This document shows positions 1 to 5,331 of a stretch of 6,465 nucleotides of DNA, one piece after another. The notes under the pieces are model-generated. The model was given only the letters and a program-made list of their open reading frames with translations. It was not told the origin of the DNA and made no database searches. Origin of the DNA: Gammaproteobacteria bacterium (GTDB taxonomy: Bacteria > Pseudomonadota > Gammaproteobacteria > HK1); contig JAGRHX010000556.1 of the NCBI GenBank assembly GCA_020444775.1, forward strand, positions 1 to 6,465, in the 5' to 3' direction. The position numbers and the translations under genes are program-made. The stretch's first letter is position 1. Each line of letters starts with the position of its first letter.

Positions 1-567
1 GGTGATCTCCGAGGTCTCGCCGAAGCAAGAGGTGATCCCCAGGGGGTCCATCTTGTCGATGAAGTTACCGACCGTGGGATTGGAGCCCAGCCCCGAGGTG
101 GTGTCGGATTCGCCGCACTTGACCGATACCCAGAGATCCGACACCGGGCATTCGACGCGGGCGATCTCCGAAGCCCACTGCAGATACTTCTGTGCCACCC
201 GCGATGCGTCCATGATGACCTTCAGATCGCCGTTGCGTTCGATGGCGAAGCCTTGCACGGGTTTGCCGGTGCGGGCGATACCCTCGACCACCCGACCGGT
301 CCAGCCGGGTTCGATCCCTATCACCACCACGGCCGCGACGTTGGGGTTGCTGCCGAGCCCGATCAGGGTGCGAAAATGCAGCTCCAGGTCCTCGCCGAAC
401 TGCAGTCGACCATAGGAGTGGGGCAGGGCCAGGGTGCCCTTGATGTTGTTGGCCACCGCCTCGCAAGCGGCGTTTGACAGATCGTCAAGGGGTAGGATGA
501 CAACGTGGTTGCGAACGCCGACCCGGCCGTTCTCACGACGATAGCCAAAGAATGTCATGTCGCTCAT
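1..567 (-). CDS. suyB: (2R)-sulfolactate sulfo-lyase large subunit-like (UxaA/altronate dehydratase family), 3' end outside window
   Basis: The gene is partial: 189 residues are visible, starting at ATG 567-565 and running off the left edge in frame. The family includes altronate and galactarate dehydratases and the large subunit of (2R)-sulfolactate sulfo-lyase (3-sulfolactate to pyruvate plus sulfite, cytoplasmic). What I see is the family N-terminal block [13 protein letters not shown] (residues 8-20), the stretch [18 protein letters not shown] (50-67), GIEPGWT (84-90), and [18 protein letters not shown] (150-167). Sugar-acid dehydratases of the family usually read CGGSD at that last block. 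The CGESDTTSG form and the [15 protein letters not shown] segment match SuyB as I remember it. The separate small subunit gene lies 16 bases upstream, and the purine-rich GGGGGGAAGAAC before the ATG serves as ribosome binding site. A second in-frame ATG at codon 4 is possible. Substrate assignment is an inference; another hydroxy-acid lyase of the same family cannot be excluded. Confidence 0.72.
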   Translation of the reverse strand, partial: MSDMTFFGYRRENGRVGVRNHVVILPLDDLSNAACEAVANNIKGTLALPHSYGRLQFGEDLELHFRTLIGLGSNPNVAAVVVIGIEPGWTGRVVEGIARTGKPVQGFAIERNGDLKVIMDASRVAQKYLQWASEIARVECPVSDLWVSVKCGESDTTSGLGSNPTVGNFIDKMDPLGITSCFGETSEIT

Positions 568-583
568 GTTCTTCCCCCCTGCC

Positions 584-871
584 TCACCATCTCTTGGTCT
601 TGACGTTGTGCACGTGCACGTGCGCGCCTTTGTCGAATGCCGTTACCACGCGACCGATGTCGTGCCCATACTTCATGATGGTGTCGCCGACCGCATGCTT
701 GCCGAGCGCGATCTTGTGGCCGAGTGGAATGGCGTCCAGGGCCTTGACGGTGATGGTCTGGTCGGTATCCATGACCCAGCCGGTCAGTTCCTGCCCGGCC
801 TCGATGTTCTCGACGACCGCTACGCCGACGGTGTCGGTTGAGTTGTGTACCAGGAAGTGTGGCGCACTCAC
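584..871 (-). CDS. suyA: (2R)-sulfolactate sulfo-lyase small subunit-like, SAF domain (UxaA N-terminal type)
   Basis: This 95-residue protein consists of a single SAF domain, the part that forms the N-terminus of one-piece altronate dehydratases and is a separate subunit in the sulfo-lyase SuyAB. Visible family blocks are [15 protein letters not shown] (residues 15-29), IPLGHKIAL (48-56), IMKYGHDIG (65-73) and the C-terminal [14 protein letters not shown] (82-95); this C-terminus is what I recall for SuyA. I chose the GTG start at 871-869: it follows GAGAGG at a six-base distance and begins exactly where family similarity begins. The open frame continues upstream to an ATG at 973, but that extension is arginine-rich and unlike the family. 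Its stop is 16 bases from the ATG of the large subunit, so the two are almost surely co-transcribed and co-translated. Regulation is probably through the divergent GntR protein. Confidence in the gene is high; confidence in the substrate is moderate. Confidence 0.78.
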   Translation of the reverse strand: MSAPHFLVHNSTDTVGVAVVENIEAGQELTGWVMDTDQTITVKALDAIPLGHKIALGKHAVGDTIMKYGHDIGRVVTAFDKGAHVHVHNVKTKRW

Positions 872-954
872 GTTGGACCTCTCATATTCCGGTGATTGCC
901 GCGTCGACCACCCCGGTCGGTGCCCCGGCCGAGAGCGATCGATGACCTTCGTTC

Positions 955-974
955 GATGGCGCCCGAGCGCCATC
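955..974. repeat. Perfect 8-bp hairpin in the suyA leader
   Basis: GATGGCGC (955-962) and GCGCCATC (967-974) are exact complements around a four-base loop. In the suyA transcript the loop would read UCGG. The element lies 84-103 bases before the suyA start, inside the predicted leader. No run of T follows on either strand, so it is not an intrinsic terminator. Confidence 0.45.
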
Positions 975-1069
975 CCTGCCGGCTTTGGGGGGCGCTGATG
1001 CCCGCTGTCCGCCGACGTCGCGTCAGGTGCTGCCTGCCGTCGCCCGCATGGACATCGGACAGGTCGAAC

Positions 1070-1099
1070 TTGGTCATCTGGTCTTATATAAGTTATAAA
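1070..1099 (+). promoter_or_regulatory. Possible weaker promoter for gntR and the acyl-CoA dehydrogenase gene
   Basis: On the plus strand TATAAA (1094-1099) matches five of six of a -10 box. TTGGTC (1070-1075) is a poor -35 box (three of six) at an 18-base spacing. The site interlocks with the minus-strand promoter, so a single bound regulator could control both directions. The weak -35 keeps confidence low. Confidence 0.3.
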
Positions 1100-1102
1100 A
1101 GA
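1082..1102. promoter_or_regulatory. 21-bp inverted repeat, candidate GntR operator
   Basis: The half sites TCTTATATAA (1082-1091) and TTATAAAAGA (1093-1102) flank a single G and are complementary at nine of ten positions. CTTATATAAG (1083-1092) is itself a perfect palindrome. The repeat covers the -10 box and most of the spacer of the predicted suyAB promoter, as expected for a repressor site. Regulators of the GntR family bind as dimers to AT-rich short palindromes and often act on the divergent neighbour. That this GntR binds here is inferred from position and symmetry. Confidence 0.5.
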
Positions 1103-1111
1103 TCTTGTCCA
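1083..1111 (-). promoter_or_regulatory. Predicted sigma70-type promoter for suyAB
   Basis: Read on the minus strand, TGGACA (1111-1106, five of six to TTGACA) is followed by a 17-base spacer and TATAAG (1088-1083, five of six to TATAAT). Transcription would start near 1076, about 205 bases before the suyA GTG. It is the strongest promoter-like match I found in the window and lies in its most AT-rich segment. It is a sequence match only. Confidence 0.6.
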
Positions 1112-1268
1112 TGCCGAGCCCGATGGTCACGGCCTGGATCGAGCCCGGTCCCGCCGGTGCCGGATCCCGTTCTACCTGGTTCTCGTTCGCCCGGCTCCAT
1201 TTTGCTCGGACGCGGTTGCGGTTGCCATCCCTGGGCGGCACCTGGCGTGACGCTGCCGGCGGTTTCAG

Positions 1269-1290
1269 CGTTGCCAGCGTCGCGGCAACG
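1269..1290 (+). repeat. 7-bp hairpin abutting the gntR ribosome binding site
   Basis: CGTTGCC (1269-1275) pairs perfectly with GGCAACG (1284-1290) around an eight-base loop. The last G of the stem is also the first base of the gntR Shine-Dalgarno sequence GAGGTG (1290-1295). It could lower translation of the regulator, act as a protein-binding palindrome, or be chance in GC-rich DNA. Confidence 0.35.
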
Positions 1291-1299
1291 AGGTGAAGC

Positions 1300-2040
1300 A
1301 TGAATCGTCGTGACGATGCCGGGCTACCCGATTTCAGGCCTCTGTACGTGCAGGTCGAAGAGCTGCTGTCCCGACGCCTGGCACAGGGGGATTGGCGGCC
1401 GGGCGACCTGCTGCCGAGCGAATCGCGTCTCGCCGTCGAGTTCGGGGTCAGCCAGGGCACGGTACGCAAGGCCCTGGACCGGTTGGTCGACCGCAATGCC
1501 CTGATCCGCCGGCAGGGCAAGGGCACTTTCGTCGCCAGCTACACGCCGGACCGGGCCCTGTTCCATTTCTTCCATCTGGTCCCGGACAGTGGCGAGCACC
1601 GGCTGCCGGCCAGTCGCGTGCTCGAGGTGGCCCGTGGCCAGGCGCGGGCGCACGAGCAGACGCTGCTCGGGCTCGACTCGGACGAGCTGGTGGTGCGTAT
1701 CGAGCGGCTTCGCTGTTTCGATACCCGGCCGGTGCTGGTCGAGCGAATCAGCGTGGCCGACCGGTTGTTTCCAGGGCTCGGTGACATGTTGCCGGCACGT
1801 ATGCCGAACACCCTGTATTCACTGTACGAGACCGCTTACGGCGTCAGCATCGCCCGCGCCGAGGAACGGCTCAAAGCGCGTAGCCTGTCGACCGAGGACG
1901 CCGCGCTGCTGGGGCTGGACCCGGGCGCACCGGTGCTAGAGATCGAGCGACTGGCCCGCGGACGCGATGACCGGGTCGTAGAGTTGCGAGTGAGCCTGTG
2001 CGACACCGGTGCGTACCACTACCGCAGCCTCCTGCAATGA
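1300..2040 (+). CDS. GntR-family transcriptional regulator, HutC/UTRA subfamily
   Basis: This 246-residue protein has the usual length and order of the HutC subfamily. An N-terminal winged helix-turn-helix spans about residues 13-79: PLYVQVEELLSRRL, then GDLLPSESRLAVEFGVSQGTV with the recognition helix around 50-64, then the wing RRQGKGTFVA at 71-79. A UTRA ligand-binding domain spans about 98-243, with the typical LVVRIERLR..DTRPVLVERIS strand pair, a TLYSLYETAYGVSIARAEERL segment near 171-191, and a C-terminal VVELRVSLCDTGAYHYRSLL. UTRA domains bind small effectors, often the substrate or product of the regulated pathway. The ATG at 1300 is preceded by GAGGTG at a five-base distance (four if counted to the final G of the box). 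It diverges from suyAB and precedes an acyl-CoA dehydrogenase gene, so both are likely targets. The effector is not readable from sequence; sulfolactate or a related C3 compound is a guess from context. Confidence 0.93.
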   Translation: MNRRDDAGLPDFRPLYVQVEELLSRRLAQGDWRPGDLLPSESRLAVEFGVSQGTVRKALDRLVDRNALIRRQGKGTFVASYTPDRALFHFFHLVPDSGEHRLPASRVLEVARGQARAHEQTLLGLDSDELVVRIERLRCFDTRPVLVERISVADRLFPGLGDMLPARMPNTLYSLYETAYGVSIARAEERLKARSLSTEDAALLGLDPGAPVLEIERLARGRDDRVVELRVSLCDTGAYHYRSLLQ

Positions 2041-2156
2041 GCCGTGCAGACGTTGGGGCAGCCGGCGTTTCAGCGGCTGGCGGTGGCACGACCGCACCCA
2101 TGATCGATGACCAATCCCGAAGACAGACCAGCACACCAGAATATGGAGTGACCGCT
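2041..2156 (+). other. Spacer between gntR and the acyl-CoA dehydrogenase gene
   Basis: These 116 bases hold no clear promoter. A small hairpin (CAGCCG 2059-2064 with CGGCTG 2074-2079) lacks a T run, so it is not a terminator and read-through from gntR is plausible. The dehydrogenase frame is open through this stretch and into gntR, so an ATG at 2100 is an alternative start. Confidence 0.5.
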
Positions 2157-2159
2157 TTG
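2145..2159 (+). promoter_or_regulatory. Ribosome binding site that sets a TTG start for the dehydrogenase
   Basis: GGAG (2145-2148) stands eight bases before TTG 2157-2159, a good Shine-Dalgarno spacing. The ATG at 2100 has no comparable sequence at the right distance. Starting at TTG gives a 388-residue protein, the normal size for this family, against 407 from the ATG. Confidence 0.6.
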
Positions 2160-3323
2160 AGCACGAACAGTACGGATCGAAACCATCCCGAGATACGCGA
2201 GGCGGTGGAGAAGCTGTGCGAGCGATTTCCCGGCGAATACTGGCGTGCCCTGGATCGGGAGCGTGCCTATCCGACCGAGTTCGTCAAGACCCTGACCGAT
2301 TCGGGCTTCTTGTCGCTGCTCATCCCGGAGAGCTATGGCGGCAGCGGACTGGGTATCTCGGCGGCCGCCGCGGTGCTCGAAGAGATCCAGCGCGCAGGCT
2401 GCAACGGTGGTGCCTGCCATGCCCAGATGTACATCATGGGCACGGTGCTCAGGCACGGCAGCGAGGCGCAGAAACAGAACTACCTGCCGAAGATCGCCAG
2501 CGGCGAGCTGCGCTTGCAGGCGTTCGGCGTCACCGAGCCGACCAGCGGCACCAACACGCTGGCGCTACGCACCACCGCGGAACGTCGTGGTGACCGCTAC
2601 GTGATCAATGGCCAGAAGGTCTGGACGTCGAGGGCCGAGCACTCGGACCTGATGCTACTGCTGGCACGTACGACGCCGCGTGACCAGGTGCAGCGGCGTA
2701 CCGACGGCCTGTCGGTGTTCCTCATCGACATGCGCCAGGCGCTGGGCAAGGGCTTGGAGATCCGGCCGATTCGGGCGATGGTCAACCATGCGGCGACCGA
2801 GGTCTTCTTCGACAACCTGGAGATTCCGACCGATAGCCTGGTCGGTGAGGAAGGCAAGGGCTTCCGATACATCCTCGACGGCATGAATGCCGAGCGCATC
2901 CTGATTGCCTCCGAGTGCATCGGCGACGCCCGTTGGTTCATCGGCAAGGCGGTCGACTACGCGAATCAGCGCGTGGTCTTCGAACGACCCATCGGTCAGA
3001 ACCAGGGTATACAGTTCCCGATCGCCGATGCCTATGCGCAGACCGAGGCCGCCGCGCTAATGGTCGAGCGTGCCGCGCAGCGATTCGAGGCCGGGGAGCC
3101 GTGTGGGCCGGAGGCCAACATGGCCAAGTATCTGGCGTCCGAGGCGTCCTGGAAGGCGGCCGATATGTGCATGCAGACGCATGGCGGCTTCGGCTTTGCC
3201 GAGGAATACGACGTGGAGCGCAAGTTTCGTGAGACGCGGCTCTATCGGATAGCACCGATTTCCAACAACCTGGTGCTGTGCTACGTGGCCGAGCATGTGC
3301 TCGGGCTGCCGCGCTCGTATTGA
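2157..3323 (+). CDS. Acyl-CoA dehydrogenase-family FAD flavoprotein, catalytic Glu at the isovaleryl/long-chain position
   Basis: The protein has 388 residues from the chosen TTG, the usual family length. Enzymes of this family oxidise acyl-CoA thioesters to 2,3-enoyl-CoA with FAD, passing electrons to electron-transfer flavoprotein in the cytoplasm. The N-terminal helical domain includes GFLSLLIPESYGGSGLG (50-66). The central beta domain carries the flavin-binding GVTEPTSGTNT (124-134) and NGQKVWTSRA (151-160). The C-terminal helical domain has RPIGQNQGIQFPIAD (277-291) and MQTHGGFGFAEEYDVER (339-355). The usual catalytic Glu of IYEGT is absent: the matching segment reads RIAPIS, with Pro367 there. 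Glu246 in NAERIL aligns instead with the catalytic Glu of isovaleryl-CoA and long-chain dehydrogenases. The gene follows gntR by 116 bases in the same direction and probably shares its transcript. I cannot name the substrate. No CoA ligase or ETF gene is in view. Confidence 0.9.
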   Translation: MSTNSTDRNHPEIREAVEKLCERFPGEYWRALDRERAYPTEFVKTLTDSGFLSLLIPESYGGSGLGISAAAAVLEEIQRAGCNGGACHAQMYIMGTVLRHGSEAQKQNYLPKIASGELRLQAFGVTEPTSGTNTLALRTTAERRGDRYVINGQKVWTSRAEHSDLMLLLARTTPRDQVQRRTDGLSVFLIDMRQALGKGLEIRPIRAMVNHAATEVFFDNLEIPTDSLVGEEGKGFRYILDGMNAERILIASECIGDARWFIGKAVDYANQRVVFERPIGQNQGIQFPIADAYAQTEAAALMVERAAQRFEAGEPCGPEANMAKYLASEASWKAADMCMQTHGGFGFAEEYDVERKFRETRLYRIAPISNNLVLCYVAEHVLGLPRSY

Positions 3324-3376
3324 TTCGGCCGTATCGGGTCGTTGCAATCGGGATTGGTGGGCAGTGCCCGAACCGC
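3324..3376. terminator. Convergent gap with a weak hairpin, possible bidirectional termination
   Basis: The dehydrogenase and kinase genes end facing each other 53 bases apart. GGGC (3359-3362) and GCCC (3366-3369) form a four-bp stem with a three-base loop, and flanking GG and CC could extend it past mismatches. Neither strand shows a T run, so this is at most a poor intrinsic terminator; Rho-dependent termination is equally likely. Confidence 0.2.
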
Positions 3377-4714
3377 TCAGCGACTCTGGCTCTGCGCGGT
3401 CATCAGCCCCGCGATCTGACTGGACGCCGCCGCAAGGCGGCTGGCCAACACGTTCTGCAGCACTCGGCCGAGGCGCATCTGCAGGGGAATCGAGGCCCAA
3501 TCGCTGGCCGGACCGATGATCCGCAGGAGCGTGGTGGTGCGATTCGCGGTCGCGGTGGCGGTTCTGGGCATGTTGCACAGGAACGCGGCCTCTCCAATGC
3601 ATTCACCCTGAACGCATTGGGCGATGATCTGACCGTCGACCTCGATGGATACCGAGCCATTCACAACCACGTGCAGGCTGCGGTCCGCGTCGCCAGCCTG
3701 CACCACCACATCACCCGCCGGGACCTTCAGCCACTCGCTGGCCATGCAGAGCTCATCCAGCTCCGACTGGCTGAAGCTCTCGAACAGCAGCAGGCTTCTG
3801 ACGATGGCTGCCTTGCGCTCCTCGTTCAGCTCATCGAGACTGACGGTGAAGCTGGACAGACATGCGCGCAGCGCGTTGGCCATCTCCTCACCGCTCTGGA
3901 AACGCTCCGAGAGAGAGCGGGCGATGGCCTGGTTCACGGCCAGATGCAGGGATTCGGGCAGGTCCGGTCGATGGGTCTGCAAGGGTTCAGGATCACGCGT
4001 GGTGATCGCCAGCAGCAGGGCCGGTAGCGATGCCGCGTCGAAGGGGATGGTCGAGCTCAGCAGCTCGTAGAGGGTGACCCCCAGCGAGTACAGGTCGGTT
4101 TGATGATTCAGTTCCTCCTCATGCGCCTGCTCGGGCGACATGTAGCGAGGTGAAACCATGCTGGCGGCGACCTGGGTGGTGTCGGTCTGCGAACGGTACG
4201 CGATGCCGAAATCGCCGATCTTCGGCTCACCGTCCCGGGTGAGCATGATGTTGGCCGGCTTGATGTCGCGATGCGTGATACCCCGGCGGTGGGCGTAGCC
4301 CAGCGCGTCCGCGCAGCGGGCAATGATGTTCACCGCGCTTTCCGGGTCGAGCCTGTTGCGCGCCTCGCAGTAGCTCCGCAGGGTGTTGCCACCCTCGACG
4401 AACTCCATGACCATGTAGGGCAGGCCGTTCTCCTCACCCGCGTCGTAGATACGCAGGATGTTCGGATGCTCCAGCGCACCCACTGATTGCGCCTCGTTGA
4501 GGAACAGCTTGCGGGCACGCAGGTTTTCGTCCGCGTCGTTGGAGTTGAAGCGGCAGACCTTGATGGCGACCCGGCGGTCGATGAATCGGTCGTAGCCTAT
4601 GTATACGGTGCCCATGGCACCGTGCCCGGCAACGCCCTCGATCTCGTACTTGCCGATTCGCTCCGGGAGCCGTTCCTCCTGTTGCGCGGCCGCCCTGCCG
4701 TGTGTCACTGCCAT
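3377..4714 (-). CDS. Hanks-type Ser/Thr protein kinase with C-terminal cyclic-nucleotide-binding domain
   Basis: This is a 445-residue soluble protein with no membrane segment. The kinase domain spans about 22-290: glycine loop GHGAMGTVY (31-38 with G30), Lys52 in VAIK, helix-C Glu74, catalytic loop HRDIKPAN (148-155, Asp150 as base), DFG 168-170, YMSPEQ (191-196), Asp207 in TDLYSLGVTLYELL, and Arg271. All core catalytic residues are present, so it should be active. The activation segment holds several Ser/Thr, with VSP (187-189) where GTP is common. After a short linker, residues about 310-425 form a cyclic-nucleotide-binding beta roll: VPAGDVVVQAGD, HVVVNGSVSIEVDG, then the phosphate-binding cassette GEAAFLCNMPRTAT (374-387). 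There Glu375 and Arg384 occupy the ribose- and phosphate-contacting positions. The start is firm because an in-frame TGA lies nine bases before the ATG. It resembles a cyclic-nucleotide-dependent kinase with the domain order reversed. Targets are unknown; the divergent PilZ gene is a candidate partner. Confidence 0.95.
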   Translation of the reverse strand: MAVTHGRAAAQQEERLPERIGKYEIEGVAGHGAMGTVYIGYDRFIDRRVAIKVCRFNSNDADENLRARKLFLNEAQSVGALEHPNILRIYDAGEENGLPYMVMEFVEGGNTLRSYCEARNRLDPESAVNIIARCADALGYAHRRGITHRDIKPANIMLTRDGEPKIGDFGIAYRSQTDTTQVAASMVSPRYMSPEQAHEEELNHQTDLYSLGVTLYELLSSTIPFDAASLPALLLAITTRDPEPLQTHRPDLPESLHLAVNQAIARSLSERFQSGEEMANALRACLSSFTVSLDELNEERKAAIVRSLLLFESFSQSELDELCMASEWLKVPAGDVVVQAGDADRSLHVVVNGSVSIEVDGQIIAQCVQGECIGEAAFLCNMPRTATATANRTTTLLRIIGPASDWASIPLQMRLGRVLQNVLASRLAAASSQIAGLMTAQSQSR

Positions 4715-5084
4715 CGCTGTTCATGCTCCGCGTCTGATCGAGCCGATTGCCTGTCCGCGTCCGCAGCGCGCGACAGCACCGCGGCCGGCGCGGTGGCCGG
4801 GTATCGAGCATGCCCACGGTCGTCGAGCTGCGCTGACGTCATCGAACCGAGCGAGCCAGCACCCGCGTTCACTCCCACTCTCGAACCCATCCTCAGTCCC
4901 ACTTCTGATCCTTGAGCCATATCGACCAGGTGTGGGAAAAAACAATCCCGATTCTGACGAGTTTGTCGCGAAAGCGCACCTGCGCGGTTGCTTCGGGCGG
5001 TGCTGCTTCGGTCCTCGAACGGCTCCTGCCCGACGCAGGACACAATGCACCGGTCGCCGGCGATCCGGCAGCCATGAGCTCATG

Positions 5085-5262
5085 GCCCGGGTGCGAACCC
5101 TCCGGCATTTCGCATGAGCACCGGTCTCGAAGCGCTTGAGTCCAGGGACTTTCTGCCGATGCAGGTCTGTAGCCGTTCGACGGCGTGCCCGGGTGCAGGT
5201 GCGTGCATCCGGGTACGCAAGAGACGCGCGTCCGAGTAGACTTGAGAATCGCATGCCCGGGT
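5085..5262 (+). repeat. Three direct copies of GCCCGGGT
   Basis: The eight-mer occurs at 5085-5092, 5187-5194 and 5255-5262, always in the same orientation, within 180 bases before the PilZ gene. The second and third copies share the longer TGCCCGGGT. In each case the GGGT starts the 5' arm of a hairpin: GGGT-GCGA-ACCC (5089-5100), the long stem at 5183-5218, and GGGTCGC/GCGACCC (5259-5278). Confidence 0.5.
5183..5218 (+). repeat. 15-bp inverted repeat, predicted leader hairpin
   Basis: GCGTGCCCGGGTGCA (5183-5197) and TGCATCCGGGTACGC (5204-5218) are complementary over all 15 positions if two G:U pairs are allowed, around the loop GGTGCG. On the plus strand both imperfect pairs are G:U. On the minus strand they would be A:C mismatches, which favours a function in RNA read toward the PilZ gene. 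No T run follows, so it is not a standard terminator. Confidence 0.5.
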
Positions 5263-5278
5263 CGCAGGACCGCGACCC
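5259..5278 (+). repeat. Perfect 7-bp hairpin with GGA in the loop
   Basis: GGGTCGC (5259-5265) pairs with GCGACCC (5272-5278) around the loop AGGACC. It ends two bases before an in-frame GTG at 5281 and 53 bases before the preferred PilZ start at 5332. A GGA in a hairpin loop is the core of CsrA/RsmA binding sites, but a single GGA is weak evidence. Confidence 0.4.
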
Positions 5279-5331
5279 AGGTGAATACGTTCCGGGTGCC
5301 GACGACAATCCATGAAACGCAGGCGGGGCCA

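Larger units (their letters stand above)
872..1299. other. Divergent intergenic region between suyA and gntR
   Basis: These 428 bases hold no convincing gene. The region contains one AT-rich island (1082-1102) in otherwise GC-rich DNA, with a promoter for the left operon, a weaker one for gntR and an inverted repeat over both. It also contains a perfect 8-bp hairpin (955-974) and a 5-bp hairpin (905-919) in the presumed suyA leader, and a 7-bp hairpin (1269-1290) touching the gntR ribosome binding site. Short open frames on either strand (868-1077 minus, 1105-1296 plus) have low-complexity, arginine- or serine-rich products and look non-coding. Both predicted mRNA leaders would be about 200 bases long, which is unusual for simple catabolic operons. 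Confidence 0.7.
4715..5331. other. Divergent intergenic region between the kinase and PilZ genes
   Basis: These 617 bases have no believable gene. Frames on both strands are open for long stretches, but the products are low-complexity and rich in Arg, Ser and Pro without family blocks. No strong sigma70 promoter is visible; TTGTTT then ATATGG on the minus strand near 4955-4925 is a weak candidate for the kinase gene. A short A-rich run lies at 4937-4943. The part nearest the PilZ gene (5080-5280) is unusually rich in hairpins and in repeats of GCCCGGGT, listed separately. The region is long for a bacterial promoter region and could hold an unrecognised small RNA or structured leader. Confidence 0.6.

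Noticed and set aside
584..973. Longer suyA starting at ATG 973
   Set aside because: The extra 34 residues are arginine-rich and unlike the SAF family. The GTG at 871 has a good ribosome binding site and starts where family similarity begins.
1105..1296. 63-codon plus-strand frame ending just before gntR
   Set aside because: It has no ribosome binding site and a composition typical of non-coding GC-rich DNA; its end close to the gntR start is probably coincidence.
1998..3323. Acyl-CoA dehydrogenase starting inside gntR (441 residues)
   Set aside because: It would overlap the regulator by about 40 bases in another frame and add some 50 low-complexity residues. TTG 2157 has a ribosome binding site and gives the normal family length.
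3278..4027. 249-codon plus-strand frame opposite the kinase gene
   Set aside because: It is antisense to a clear kinase/cNMP-binding protein with all motifs in order; the plus-strand product has no family features.
4930..4965. Intrinsic terminator at the run of T on the minus strand near 4943-4938
   Set aside because: The preceding stem is at most four pairs with almost no loop, and it lies upstream of the kinase gene, where a terminator would make little sense.
5081..5125. tRNA-like T-arm (GGGTGCGAACCC)
   Set aside because: The stem is four pairs with a GCGA loop, not five pairs with a TTCGA-type seven-base loop, and no acceptor or anticodon arms fit around it.
4721..5308. 195-codon minus-strand frame upstream of the kinase gene
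   Set aside because: The product is Arg/Ser/Pro/Gly-rich with no domain-like pattern, as expected for chance frames in GC-rich DNA. It also sits over the hairpin-rich leader.
5110..5331. c-di-GMP (GEMM) riboswitch before a PilZ gene
   Set aside because: The pairing seen does not show the GEMM core or its tetraloop-receptor pattern as I remember them, so only an unclassified structured leader is claimed.
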